A stretch of DNA of 64,000 bases from Blastomonas fulva (GCF_003431825.1 NZ_CP020084.1:1-64000); one strand, 5' to 3'. Counted from the first letter of the stretch, positions 16,113 to 24,646 are shown. Made by a program: numbers and translations. The notes: a model not told the origin generated them from the sequence alone.

Positions 16113-16748
16113 TCAGCCCACGCGCTTAGGCCGCAGGGCCTCGGGCATCGGAATGATCTCGTGCGCCGTATCCCGCAGCGCTGTGACCTCGCCGCGCGCC
16201 GCGTAGAGGTCCTTGGCGATGAGCGCGCAGACCTCAGCCTCGCCATAGGTTGGCCGGCCAAGGTGATCGACGCGCTCAACTTGCCGGGCAATCACGCCGA
16301 CTTTGCCTTCCGGCACCCAGTCGGCCCAATCACCCCAGGCGGTGGTCACGCAGAATTCGCCGATCACGGCCATATAGGCCTTGCGCGTCCGCAGGATCGC
16401 GGACGCATTCTCCTCGATGGCCTCTCCGGTAAAGGCACCGAAGCGGTCCGGGTGCCAACACCGCGCGGTATCGCGGGCAAGCTGCAGAAAGCCCGCGGAG
16501 CAGGAGCGCTGGCGTTCAAGCTCGCTGGCGAAGGCAAGGATCGGGAGCGCCCAGTCGCAGTCTTCCTCGTAGGAGCCGTCCTCGATCAGTAGCGCCGGCG
16601 GCATGGCGGCCTGCCTCTGATCGGACAGAATGATGCCGCCGTGGCTGGCGGTCATAACTGACCATACGCCGGGGGCCAGCTGATCGGCCTGCTGGACAGC
16701 ACCCCAGATCGATGTCGATGGGCGCGGCGACGGAGCAAAGCATGTCAT
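16113..16748 (-). CDS. DUF7007-family plasmid protein
   Basis: A 211-residue protein. The N-terminal stretch SIWGAVQQADQLAPGVWSVM, TASHGGIILSDQRQAAMPPAL and YEEDCDWALPILAFA agree with DUF7007 proteins of alphaproteobacterial plasmids. The function is unknown. The start at 16748 abuts an 8-bp perfect hairpin (16749-16777) with AAGGAGA inside its loop. It is the only gene of this group where the stem directly touches the start codon. Confidence 0.72.
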   Translation of the reverse strand: MTCFAPSPRPSTSIWGAVQQADQLAPGVWSVMTASHGGIILSDQRQAAMPPALLIEDGSYEEDCDWALPILAFASELERQRSCSAGFLQLARDTARCWHPDRFGAFTGEAIEENASAILRTRKAYMAVIGEFCVTTAWGDWADWVPEGKVGVIARQVERVDHLGRPTYGEAEVCALIAKDLYAARGEVTALRDTAHEIIPMPEALRPKRVG

Positions 16749-16777
16749 GAGCGAACTCTCCTTCTTCAGGTTCGCTC
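16749..16777 (-). promoter_or_regulatory. Perfect hairpin enclosing the Shine-Dalgarno site of the DUF7007 gene
   Basis: GAGCGAAC (16777-16770) pairs with GTTCGCTC (16756-16749) around a 13-base loop that holds AAGGAGA; the second arm is followed at once by ATG. A polypurine tract (AAGGGGAGGGGGAGG) precedes it. Confidence 0.55.
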
Positions 16778-16795
16778 AAATCCTCCCCCTCCCCT

Positions 16796-18082
16796 TCACT
16801 CGAGAAGGCTGCGGGCTTCGCTGATAATTGCCTCAGGCGTCACGCTGCTGACGGCCATGGATACGACAAGCCCGGCCTGACCGAGACGCTCGCGCTCGAT
16901 GCTGCGCAGCTCAAGATAGTCGGCATCATCCGACTGCAGGATCTGGAGCGCGAACTTGCACTCCACCCCTCTATGCTCATCGAGCAGCGCCACGAGGAAA
17001 TCCGGCCTCGCCGAGCCCGCAGCCAGCGTGATGTCAAAGAGGACCTTCTTGACCGCCATCCTGACACCGAGACGGCGCAGTTCATACTGGGCCTGTTGAA
17101 GCGCGCGCAGCACGTCGCGATCATGGTCGCGCTCGGCGGGCACGAACTGGTTCCCGCTGAAGACGGGCTGGGCATAGGCGCGCAGCGCCAGGTATCCTTC
17201 GCGCCGACTATGCTCGCCGACGACGGCCAGCACGAGAAAGGGTGGCTCGACCTCGGCCCGGATGATCCCGGTGTGTTGGATGCGATTGCGGATTTCGACA
17301 GTTCCTAGCCCTGTCACCACCTCGCTCGATGTGACCTCGCTCGCTTCGAGAAGCAGAAAGGCCTGCGGTGCAAACTCGGGCGGCCAGGTCTCGGCTGCAG
17401 CCCGCAATCGGGCATGGACGCGCCGTTTCTCGTAATCGATCGCGTTGGTGTAGAGATGATCCGACAGCCGAATGCCCGGCGCGATGTCGAGGCCCTGAGC
17501 GGCGCGCTTGAGGTGGCGCATTTCTTCGCTGATCGAGCCTGCGCGCCTGCCACTAGGCGGTAATTCGCGCAGGATGTTCGATCCTGCTCGCTCGAGCAGC
17601 AGCCAGAGCAGCTTGCCGAGGCGCGGGATAGCGACACCGCGTGAGCGATCGTCAGGCTCTATGTCCTCTGGCCTCTGTGCAAGCTTCTCCGGGGCCTTCT
17701 GGTGCGCGCTGAACAGGCCTTTCGGAATGCCGATGGCATAGAGCGAATCCTTCACGGTCTCGCGGATGCGCGGCGGCGCCTGCGGCAGATGAAACGGGCA
17801 TCCTGGCTCGTGGCCTGGCCGCGAAGTAAGACGCCTGAGGTAATAGGTTTCCTGAAAACTGAGATAGGCCGCGCTCATCAGCGGCGGTGGCCGCTCTGCC
17901 CCAAGGCAATCGCAGGCGATCCACTTGTGGTTCTCTCGCGCGGTCGAGACCAGTGAGACCGAAGCGCGGTGGTCGGCCTCGCTGCCCCGCCCTGTATACC
18001 ACCGCACCAGCGCAGCCTTCAGCTCGTCGCTGATGGCGACCCTGCCGGTCTTTCCTGTGGTGTCCTTACCTACCAGCCACAT
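16796..18082 (-). CDS. Hypothetical protein with Cys-rich N terminus and nuclease-like C terminus
   Basis: A 428-residue protein. The N-terminal part has a zinc-binding pattern (ACDCLG near residues 58-63 and EPGCPFH near 94-100), as in DUF1173-type plasmid proteins. The C-terminal segment VLFDITLAAGSARPDFLVAL then HRGVECKFALQIL carries Asp and E-x-K residues spaced as in PD-(D/E)xK nucleases. Both likenesses are weak. It reads leftward, divergent from the 18150 gene, and precedes the DUF7007 gene. The function is not known. Confidence 0.5.
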   Translation of the reverse strand: MWLVGKDTTGKTGRVAISDELKAALVRWYTGRGSEADHRASVSLVSTARENHKWIACDCLGAERPPPLMSAAYLSFQETYYLRRLTSRPGHEPGCPFHLPQAPPRIRETVKDSLYAIGIPKGLFSAHQKAPEKLAQRPEDIEPDDRSRGVAIPRLGKLLWLLLERAGSNILRELPPSGRRAGSISEEMRHLKRAAQGLDIAPGIRLSDHLYTNAIDYEKRRVHARLRAAAETWPPEFAPQAFLLLEASEVTSSEVVTGLGTVEIRNRIQHTGIIRAEVEPPFLVLAVVGEHSRREGYLALRAYAQPVFSGNQFVPAERDHDRDVLRALQQAQYELRRLGVRMAVKKVLFDITLAAGSARPDFLVALLDEHRGVECKFALQILQSDDADYLELRSIERERLGQAGLVVSMAVSSVTPEAIISEARSLLE

Positions 18083-18095
18083 GCATGATGACGCC

Positions 18096-18156
18096 TTGAC
18101 CCTGTCATTTGTTCACGATATGTTCATAATCTGTAGGAGCCCATGAATAATGAACA
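18096..18156 (+). promoter_or_regulatory. Promoter and start-codon hairpin of the 18150 gene
   Basis: On the plus strand TTGACC (18096-18101) and TATGTT (18119-18124) are 17 bases apart. A 7-bp inverted repeat TGTTCAT (18121-18127) / ATGAACA (18150-18156) encloses the Shine-Dalgarno AGGAG, and its second arm contains the start codon. It could act as an operator on DNA or as a translation hairpin on RNA. Confidence 0.5.
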
Positions 18157-18647
18157 AGGTCTTTGATATCGGCAAGTTCGACCTCGATGTCACGCTGCGC
18201 GACGCGGCGCTTGATCCGAATTGCCGCCCAACCAAGCGCATGCTCGCCAATGCCTCGATCGGAGTGGAGCCGTTCGATGCTTATTACTCGGCGCGCGAGC
18301 TCTACGAGACCTTGCAGGGCGTGTTTCAGGGCCTGCCCAATGCCAAGGCTCGGCTGACGCAGATCCTGTCCTGCCATTGCGATGACTATCAGCGCTGCCT
18401 CTACTATGCGCTGGCAGGGCGCGGGGTTGTCCAGATGCTCGACGATCTCGAATGCCTTTTCGAACTCCTTGGTGCCCGATGCCAGATTTCGGGGCACATT
18501 CTTCGTTCGGGCCAGCACCCTGCGCCGATGGTCAACCCTTACGTGTCGTCAGAGCCTGATGGCCCTGTTCCTGCCCGCAATGCCGACTTTACCGAAGGCC
18601 CATCGTGGTATCTCGATCCCGGCCTCGGAGGGATGATCGAGGAATAA
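18150..18647 (+). CDS. Hypothetical protein, 165 residues
   Basis: It begins MNKVFDIGKFDLDVTLRDAA, with a helical centre (AYYSARELYETLQGVFQGLP) and several Cys residues in CHCDDYQRC and LECLFELLGARC. No family is recognised. It runs opposite to most of this block, and ends 7 bases before the stop of the RES toxin gene that faces it. A good promoter and a start-codon hairpin precede it. Confidence 0.6.
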   Translation: MNKVFDIGKFDLDVTLRDAALDPNCRPTKRMLANASIGVEPFDAYYSARELYETLQGVFQGLPNAKARLTQILSCHCDDYQRCLYYALAGRGVVQMLDDLECLFELLGARCQISGHILRSGQHPAPMVNPYVSSEPDGPVPARNADFTEGPSWYLDPGLGGMIEE

Positions 18648-18654
18648 GCGGCCA

Positions 18655-19149
18655 TCAGTTATTGCGAAGGCCAAGCCGGTCGTCGTCATCAACAAGCGTG
18701 ATGCGCCCGTCCCAGTCCCACAGGACCAGATTGAGCGCGTCCGCGGGGGCACCGCGGGCGTAGCTCGGGACGACGATGCCGGCATAGCCTTGCGCGATCG
18801 CGGCCTCCGCCAGGTCTTGTGTCGGGACCGGGTTGCCTGAGAGCATCCGATCGCGCCACGCCGGGTCGGCGAGTTCAGTCGGTGCGATCCCAAAAGGCCG
18901 TAATGCAGCCGCATCGCGGCCATCGAGCAACGGTCCGATGTCGGCCTGATAGGCGACCAGCGTAGTGGGCTGGAGGGTGCCAACCTGATTGGCCTCGCGC
19001 AGCGCGGTCTCTGGGGCGAGGGAAGTATAGAGCGCGCTGCGCCCGATGCGATTGAACCGTCCGCCAAACCGGGCCGCCCCCTCCCCTGAGAGGGGTTCGC
19101 GGGACCAAACCGGGTTGTGGGCGCGGTAGAGCAGCCCGGTAAAATGCAT
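18655..19149 (-). CDS. RES-domain toxin
   Basis: A 164-residue RES-family protein: GLLYRAHNPVW at the start, GGRFNRIGRSALYTSLAPE with conserved Arg31, Tyr41 and Glu47, and VVPSYARGAPADALNLVLWD near the end, containing the conserved Ser. RES toxins such as MbcT and ParT-type enzymes break down or transfer from NAD+, so they act in the cytoplasm on cofactor pools. It follows its Xre/MbcA-like antitoxin by 4 bases and is neutralised by it. The pair would stabilise the plasmid. Confidence 0.85.
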   Translation of the reverse strand: MHFTGLLYRAHNPVWSREPLSGEGAARFGGRFNRIGRSALYTSLAPETALREANQVGTLQPTTLVAYQADIGPLLDGRDAAALRPFGIAPTELADPAWRDRMLSGNPVPTQDLAEAAIAQGYAGIVVPSYARGAPADALNLVLWDWDGRITLVDDDDRLGLRNN

Positions 19150-19153
19150 TGGA

Positions 19154-19504
19154 CTAGGCGTGGACGCCGGCGTCGACCGCGTCGATATAGGTCAGCACGT
19201 CATCGGCCCGGTTGCTCTGTACCAGCTGCATGGCGGTCTGGCCCGAGAAGCCGGGCAGCGGTTCCGAGCGGTACCAGGCATAGGCCAGCAACGCCGAGCC
19301 AAAGCGCGGCTCGACCTTGTTGAGCACCTCGACCATCTGGCGAAGGCGGCGCTGGGTACGATCGGACGCGATCCGGTCTTTGCGCTGGATCGCATCCTTG
19401 CCGAGGCCCAGCGAGCGCGCGAGTTCGTCGCTGGTGGTCCGCAGCGCGTCGACGATCTTGCGCGGAGCAAACGCACCGTTGTCAGCGTAGTTTTGAATCG
19501 CCAT
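19154..19504 (-). CDS. Xre/MbcA/ParS-family antitoxin of the RES toxin
   Basis: A 116-residue protein, ATG 19504. Residues 15-55 form a helix-turn-helix-like region (KIVDALRTTSDELARSLGLG then RTQRRLRQMVEVLNKVEPRF), and the C-terminal part FGSALLAYAWYRSEPLPGFS carries the MbcA/ParS/Xre toxin-binding domain, the usual partner of RES toxins. It is placed immediately before the toxin. The upstream DNA is the likely autorepressed promoter. Confidence 0.82.
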   Translation of the reverse strand: MAIQNYADNGAFAPRKIVDALRTTSDELARSLGLGKDAIQRKDRIASDRTQRRLRQMVEVLNKVEPRFGSALLAYAWYRSEPLPGFSGQTAMQLVQSNRADDVLTYIDAVDAGVHA

Positions 19505-19615
19505 TGCACTTTCCCATGAATTCTGACGCGATATAGCGTCAATCTTTGCGGTAATCAAGGTTCGCTGTGCCAGACTCAGTAGGTGTTCCGGTTCTGCCGC
19601 AGAGGTTACCCGCTC

Positions 19616-19816
19616 TTACAAAACCACGACCTGCAATTCGATCGCACCGGAAAGGCCCTCTTCTGCAGGCAGAACGCAGAAGGGCTGGAGCTTGCTGGTC
19701 GTCCGCACCACGGCATGGCTCTGCCCGGAATTTGCGGTCATCCGGATGGCAAGGCGCTCGGCATTTGCGCGTCCGCACAGGATCGCCCTTCTGGGATCGA
19801 GGCTCTGAAGCAGCAT
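19616..19816 (-). CDS. Small hypothetical protein, 66 residues
   Basis: ATG at 19816 is supported by GGGAGG 7 bases upstream. The text MLLQSLDPRRAILCGRANAE then VRTTSKLQPFCVLPAEEGLS is beta-rich. No family is recognised. It sits just after the DUF6927 gene and may be co-transcribed with it. Confidence 0.5.
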   Translation of the reverse strand: MLLQSLDPRRAILCGRANAERLAIRMTANSGQSHAVVRTTSKLQPFCVLPAEEGLSGAIELQVVVL

Positions 19817-19832
19817 GGTCACCTCCCGAGCG

Positions 19833-20456
19833 TTACGGCGTTGCCGGGAAGAATGTGCGCGGCGCACGCTTGGGGGGCACGACTTCGAACCTGCGCTCCA
19901 TCAATCTGCTGATGCGGAATCGGCCTCGCCCATCGGGCGTGCTAAGTTCAATCTTCGCGCCGCGCTTTGTCACCCTGAATTCGGCGTGTTCGCTCCCGTC
20001 GGTGAACTTCATGGGTTCAGGCAGCCGGATCATGTCACCGTCGGCGATCTTGCGTTCCTTGAGCCGCAGCTGCCGGTAGCACCGGTTGCGCCAGTCGAGG
20101 GCATAAGGGTGATTGGTCGGACCCAGTTCCTCGAGGATACTTCTGGGACACCCGGCCTCCACCGGCCCGGAGTTTTCATCCATGTCCTTGTAGCCGAACA
20201 GGTAGCCGTCTGCGGCCTTGGGGTTCCAGCGCACCAGACAGATCACCGCGGAGATGGCGTGGGTCTGGTTGTTCGATCCATAGCGCTGGACAGCTGCGTA
20301 ATAGGCCCCGTTTGTGGACACGCTTCTGATGACCCGGCATCCTTCGAAGGTGCCGGTTTCTTCATTCTCGCGCTCCCATGTGAGCTGATTGTCGAGATAG
20401 GCCTTGGGAGTGTCGAAGCCCCCCATTCCGGCACGGTGCATGTAAAGCCAGCCCAT
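19833..20456 (-). CDS. DUF6927-family plasmid protein
   Basis: A 207-residue protein. It begins MGWLYMHRAGMGGFDTPKAY and contains VICLVRWNPKAADGYLFGYK followed by DMDENSGPVEAGCP, the signatures of DUF6927. The family is common on plasmids and prophages of alphaproteobacteria, with unknown function. ATG at 20456 follows AAGGAGG. The upstream gene ends 12 bases before, so the two probably form one transcript. Confidence 0.75.
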   Translation of the reverse strand: MGWLYMHRAGMGGFDTPKAYLDNQLTWERENEETGTFEGCRVIRSVSTNGAYYAAVQRYGSNNQTHAISAVICLVRWNPKAADGYLFGYKDMDENSGPVEAGCPRSILEELGPTNHPYALDWRNRCYRQLRLKERKIADGDMIRLPEPMKFTDGSEHAEFRVTKRGAKIELSTPDGRGRFRISRLMERRFEVVPPKRAPRTFFPATP

Positions 20457-20468
20457 GCGTGTCCTCCT

Positions 20469-21110
20469 TCAGATGAGCCCCGGCTGCGCCGGAGGTGCGA
20501 TCTTCAATTCGCGCGCGATCCGCGCCGTGAGTGCGGGAATGTCTGCAAGGGCGGTGATCGGCGCTTTGCGCATCACCGCGCCAGGCGGTTTCCAGAACGG
20601 GTTGCGCCAGGCGAGACCCGGCTCGCCGAACCTTTCCGGGCTGATCCGGACATAGATACCTTCGGCTTCCAGCACATGCTCGCCCGCGAGTTGTTCCTGT
20701 GATGTGTAATAGCTGATGCGGTAATCGGCATGCTCGAGCCCGATCCCTGCTGCGATCTGGCGAAGGGCGCGCGTGCCCTCGCGCCGGTAGTGGCGCAGCT
20801 CTTCGGGACGATAGTCGATCCCGCGCTTGACCAGCGCAATGATCGCCGGTCTGTGCTTGAGCTCGGCAAGGCGTTCGATGCACTGGGACCGCAGCGCCTG
20901 GTCGTCTGCCTCACATTCGGTCGGCCTTCCGTCGGCAATGCGCTGAAGGTGGCGGGTGAGGAGCAGCACTGCCGGGCAGCTTCCAACCTGCCGGCCTGCA
21001 AGGCGGACATCATCGACGGCCTCGTTCAATGCCCGCAGCGCATTCTCGAAGGTTGTCAGTCCATCAGGCTGGAGTGCGCGGCGGTAACGGTAATCGATGT
21101 CGCAGGACAT
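20469..21110 (-). CDS. Hypothetical protein, 213 residues
   Basis: It begins MSCDIDYRYRRALQPDGLTT (ATG at 21110 with GGAAAGGAAG upstream). It is mostly helical at first (TFENALRALNEAVDDVRLAG), with a basic C terminus (LTARIARELKIAPP). No family is recognised. Its leader has a perfect 8-bp hairpin (21123-21141) and a polypurine tract, like other genes of the block. Confidence 0.6.
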   Translation of the reverse strand: MSCDIDYRYRRALQPDGLTTFENALRALNEAVDDVRLAGRQVGSCPAVLLLTRHLQRIADGRPTECEADDQALRSQCIERLAELKHRPAIIALVKRGIDYRPEELRHYRREGTRALRQIAAGIGLEHADYRISYYTSQEQLAGEHVLEAEGIYVRISPERFGEPGLAWRNPFWKPPGAVMRKAPITALADIPALTARIARELKIAPPAQPGLI

Positions 21111-21122
21111 GAGGCTTCCTTT

Positions 21123-21141
21123 CCATTGCAAGATGCAATGG
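21123..21141 (-). promoter_or_regulatory. Perfect hairpin before the Shine-Dalgarno site
   Basis: CCATTGCA and TGCAATGG pair around a three-base loop, immediately before AAAGGAAG. A GGGAAGGGGGATGGGG tract lies just upstream on the minus strand. Confidence 0.5.
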
Positions 21142-21157
21142 CCCCATCCCCCTTCCC

Positions 21158-21550
21158 TCAATGCAGGCTGCGACGATGTTCGCTTAGGCCCTGCAGCGGC
21201 AACGGCTCGTAGATCATCGGTCGCAGGAGCGTGTTTGGCGCAATCTGTTCGAGGATTCGTGCAACAGCCGAGACGGCAACGCCCGCCTCGGTTGTCTGGA
21301 TGATGAGCGTTCGGCCTTGACCCGGAGTTGTGCCAAGTGACCAACCGGCGTCCCCCTTTCCGAGAAGACCGTCCAGCACCTGGCGTGGATCCCTTTGGGG
21401 AATCAGGCCTGCGATATACTCAGCCAGCACACCGCCAATGGGCGCCCTCCCCCGGCCTGCAACATCGTCGGCATAACGGTGAAGCTGGGTGAGGCGAACG
21501 ACCTCCTCGGGGGCTGGCTCAAGCACAAGCCGGAACTGGCGCCGTTTCAT
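21158..21550 (-). CDS. Hypothetical protein, 130 residues
   Basis: ATG at 21550 is supported by GGGGAGG within the 3' end of ardC; the genes overlap by 32 bases, which suggests co-translation. The text MKRRQFRLVLEPAPEEVVRL then DDVAGRGRAPIGGVLAEYIA is basic at the start and otherwise amphipathic. It may be an accessory to ArdC or a separate plasmid protein; no family is recognised. Confidence 0.55.
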   Translation of the reverse strand: MKRRQFRLVLEPAPEEVVRLTQLHRYADDVAGRGRAPIGGVLAEYIAGLIPQRDPRQVLDGLLGKGDAGWSLGTTPGQGRTLIIQTTEAGVAVSAVARILEQIAPNTLLRPMIYEPLPLQGLSEHRRSLH

Positions 21551-22469
21551 CGGCTTCCTCCCCTTCATCCTCCGCAGGTTCGCTCTGGTAGCCCGAATAG
21601 GCCGCAAGATGGTTGAATGCCTGATCGGCCTTCGCGGCCGCGGTGATGATCGCCGTCTTGTCGGCCTCGAGGATCTCCAGCCAGTGCGAGACATAACTGG
21701 CATGGCTTTCGTGGAGGTCTGCCGGAAGGCCCAGTTCGTAGCAGATCCGGGCACTCACCTGCTCGGCGACCAGCTCCTCGAAAGAGTATGCCTTGTCGCC
21801 AAAACGCTTGCCAAACTCGCGGGCGAGCCGCGAGGCATGGCCCGACCAATGGCCGAGTTCGTGCGCTTTCGTGGCTACGAACCCGTCTTCGGTGTTGAAG
21901 ACATTGGGGTGCGGAAGCTGAATATAATCAGCGCCCGGCGAGTAGAACGCGCGGTCTCCGCCGAGGCGTATGTCAGCCGGGATTGGGCCGAAAAAGCGCT
22001 CGATGGCAGCGGCCTTCTGCGAGGGCGTCGGCGGCGCTTCAGGCACCGGGCTCGGATAGAAATGGGGCGGAAGGCCATCGATCTGCGAGGCGTTGAATAC
22101 GCTGTAGGCGCGCATGAAGCGGATGGTTTTCGACGATTCCTCGCCGGTTGCATGGTCGATCGCAGTCTTCTTTGTGCTGTTGAAGTAGATGCTCGGCTCG
22201 GCGGTCTCGCCCTTGCGGACCTGTCCGCCAAGCTCGATGGCCTGGCGCCAGGTCATCCAGTAGCGTGAACCATAACCATAGTGGTCGGCGACCGCCCAAA
22301 GATAGAGGCGGTTGATCCCGGTGTAAGGGACGCCTGCTGCGCGCAGCGGTGCTCCGCCCATCCCGGCCTTCTTCCAGGGCCGGCGCCAGGGCAGCGTTCC
22401 GGCCTCGATTGTAGCGATGATCAGATTGGTGATTTCCTGCGCGACATCACGCTTGGGTCGTTGGCGCAT
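21519..22469 (-). CDS. ardC: ArdC-type antirestriction protein
   Basis: A 316-residue protein. The N-terminal 125 residues (MRQRPKRDVAQEITNLIIAT, IEAGTLPWRRPW, YTGINRLYLW) are the ArdC single-strand DNA-binding domain. Residues 203-211 hold HELGHWSGH, the zinc metallopeptidase site, with a possible third ligand in YSFEELVAE about 30 residues later. ArdC proteins protect incoming plasmid DNA from restriction during conjugation. Its terminator-like leader at 22470-22524 can also pair with the start region. It overlaps the downstream small gene by 32 bases. Confidence 0.9.
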   Translation of the reverse strand: MRQRPKRDVAQEITNLIIATIEAGTLPWRRPWKKAGMGGAPLRAAGVPYTGINRLYLWAVADHYGYGSRYWMTWRQAIELGGQVRKGETAEPSIYFNSTKKTAIDHATGEESSKTIRFMRAYSVFNASQIDGLPPHFYPSPVPEAPPTPSQKAAAIERFFGPIPADIRLGGDRAFYSPGADYIQLPHPNVFNTEDGFVATKAHELGHWSGHASRLAREFGKRFGDKAYSFEELVAEQVSARICYELGLPADLHESHASYVSHWLEILEADKTAIITAAAKADQAFNHLAAYSGYQSEPAEDEGEEADETAPVPACA

Positions 22470-22524
22470 GGGCCTGCTCCTCAACAAAAAAGAGGCCCGG
22501 CTCACTCAGGCGAGTGGCCGGGCC
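22470..22524 (-). terminator. Terminator of the ParB-like gene with an alternative pairing over the ardC start
   Basis: The stem of about 13 bp built on GGCCCGGC/GCCGGGCC (22524-22494) is followed by CTCTTTTTTGTTG on the minus strand and ends the ParB-like gene. GGGCCT (22498-22493), part of the 3' arm, can instead pair with AGGCCC (22475-22470), which touches the ardC start and encloses its GGAG site. The two folds exclude each other. Confidence 0.6.
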
Positions 22525-22552
22525 AGGTCATCAGGAGGGGTGATTGACCGCC

Positions 22553-24646
22553 TCAGGCGGCTACCGCCGCTTCATCACAGGCGACTTCAGGTTGATGGTC
22601 ATTGAGGAGCTCGTCGGCCTCGTTGCTCGCTTCACCGTCATCGCTATCGCAGACGTCGGCGACAGGGTCGCTTTCGCCGGTGTCCGGGATGACCGGATCA
22701 GCAGGATTAGCAGCAATCGTGAACTTCATGCCTTCAGGCAACCAGGCCAGCGCTGCTTCCTTGACGTCCTGTTCAACGATCGCCTTGCCGGCGAAGATCG
22801 TCTCGCAGGTCTTGGCAAGATCAGCCTTCTTCGATGCGGCATAACGCGCCGCAAGATCGCTGCCGCCGACTTCGGTCAGCGCGGCAAGACACGAGGTCTT
22901 GCTGACTCGGTCGAAGAAATTCTCGGCCGTCGGCCGCCACATCGCTGCAACATCGATGTCGAGCATGCTGCCGATGACAGCATGGATCGGATGGTATTCC
23001 GAACCATAGCCCTTCTTGGCTTCGAGCGAGATGGCCACCGTATAGGCGAGCCACGCCGCCTTGGCTTCGTCGGCAAGTTCGCGAAAGGCGATGAAGCGCT
23101 GGGCTGCACAGCCATGTTCCTGCCATGCCGTGTCGAGCGCGTTTTCGGCCTCGGCGAGAATCCCTTCGGCTGTGGACTGCGAAAGTTCTCCGGTCGCAGG
23201 ATCGCTGGGTCGTCCGCCCTTGATCGAGGTGCCCCGGCTTTCATAGCTGCGGCTGTCGGCCAGTGCGAAGATGGCGAAGTCGAGCGCGAGCCCCGCATCG
23301 GTGAGGAGGGATGCCGACAGGATATTGCGGCGCTGGACCGAAAGCTCGTCGAACAGGCGGGCGCTGATCGGCTTTTCTGTGCCCGGCGCAAATGCCTCGG
23401 GCCTGGAAGGTGCAGCGCTGCCGCGCTTGGTGGAACCTGTCACCGGCTCTTCGGCCGTCGCTGTCACCTTGCCATTCTCATCGGTCTCGAACGACAGACG
23501 CTTTTCGCTGTAGTAATCGGCCTCGAGCACCATTTCGCCGCGGGTGGTGAGAACCAGAAACCGTCCGGCCTCACTGCGCCATTCTTCGGGCAGTGCGCGC
23601 ACCGGGTTATTGAGGTCGCTGCGCTCAGCATCGAGATCCTCATATTCGGCCTCGAGCTGCCCGAAATCGGTATCACCGCCCTCTTCGCCTTCGTCGATGA
23701 TCTCGCTGATTTCTTCCATGCGGGCATCGATCGCGTCAATTCGGGCACGTGCTTCTTCGGAGAGCGGCACGGGCGGGAGGCGAACCGCATTGACGCCCAT
23801 TTCGCTTCGCGCCTGCCATGAATTGGTCGACGCCACCGGGCTGATCCAGGCAAGGCCGGTCTCGGCAGTGATACGCTGGGCTTCGGCTTCCATTTTCTCC
23901 GCCGCAAGCCTGTGCGCGATCTCGATGTCGATCCAACGATCATCTGCCGCTTCGCTAAAGAGGTCGCGCTCGATCTTGCCGCCAGCGGCGATATAGGCAT
24001 CCTCGCCGATCAGCAGCGCGATTGGGTCATTGCCGCGCATGGAACCGCTCGCCACCATCCGCCGGATGGCATCTGCGCTTGGGTTATAGGCGTACCGCAT
24101 CTGGTCGAAGACCCGCAGCTGCACCTCATGCTGATCGGTAGCAGCATAGGCTTTCGCGATTTCGAGGGTGACATCGCCCTTGGCAAGCGCTTCGAAGATC
24201 GGCTCGGCGAGGTTGGCAAGCCGCAAGCGGCCTTCCACGAAGCGCTGGGTGAGACCGAAGCGTTTGGCGACCGCGGCAACATCGCTGCCCTCCTTGATGA
24301 AGTGCTGGAAGGCGCGGCATTCTTCAGCTGGTGACATCCCGACGCGCTGGAAGTTCTCAGCCAGCGAGGCCTCGCCAGCTTCCTCTTCGCTGCCCTCAAG
24401 CAGCTTGCATTCGATCTCGGTGTCGGGGGCCCAGGCACCGCGCGTGACGATCATCTCGATGGCCCGCAGGCGGCGACCACCGGCGATCACGGCAAACTTG
24501 CCGCGCTTCTTGCTCTTGGTGACCAGCAGGTTCTGCAAAAGGCCGCGCGCTTCGATGTCGGCGGAAAGCTGAATATCGTCTTCTTCGCTGCGCGTTTTGC
24601 GCACATTGGCGTCGCTCAGATAGAGCCGGGAAAAGGGAATAAGCAT
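22553..24646 (-). CDS. Large ParB-like protein of the accessory block
   Basis: A 697-residue protein. Residues about 15-60 match the ParB/Spo0J nuclease-like fold (DIQLSADIEARGLLQNLLVT, then KFAVIAGGRRLRAIEMI) and residues about 130-165 a helix-turn-helix (DVAAVAKRFGLTQRFVEGRL). The long C-terminal part is acidic and unrecognised. This is not the partition ParB (that is at 42874-43890); similar large ParB-like proteins occur on many conjugative alphaproteobacterial elements, near ardC and DUF genes, and may bind DNA or cut it. Start ATG 24646 follows CAGGAG. It has a polypurine leader and a terminator. Confidence 0.78.
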   Translation of the reverse strand: MLIPFSRLYLSDANVRKTRSEEDDIQLSADIEARGLLQNLLVTKSKKRGKFAVIAGGRRLRAIEMIVTRGAWAPDTEIECKLLEGSEEEAGEASLAENFQRVGMSPAEECRAFQHFIKEGSDVAAVAKRFGLTQRFVEGRLRLANLAEPIFEALAKGDVTLEIAKAYAATDQHEVQLRVFDQMRYAYNPSADAIRRMVASGSMRGNDPIALLIGEDAYIAAGGKIERDLFSEAADDRWIDIEIAHRLAAEKMEAEAQRITAETGLAWISPVASTNSWQARSEMGVNAVRLPPVPLSEEARARIDAIDARMEEISEIIDEGEEGGDTDFGQLEAEYEDLDAERSDLNNPVRALPEEWRSEAGRFLVLTTRGEMVLEADYYSEKRLSFETDENGKVTATAEEPVTGSTKRGSAAPSRPEAFAPGTEKPISARLFDELSVQRRNILSASLLTDAGLALDFAIFALADSRSYESRGTSIKGGRPSDPATGELSQSTAEGILAEAENALDTAWQEHGCAAQRFIAFRELADEAKAAWLAYTVAISLEAKKGYGSEYHPIHAVIGSMLDIDVAAMWRPTAENFFDRVSKTSCLAALTEVGGSDLAARYAASKKADLAKTCETIFAGKAIVEQDVKEAALAWLPEGMKFTIAANPADPVIPDTGESDPVADVCDSDDGEASNEADELLNDHQPEVACDEAAVAA

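Noticed and set aside
22544..23821. Plus-strand open frame over the ParB-like gene
   Set aside because: The ParB-like motifs lie on the minus strand; this frame is a high-GC shadow.
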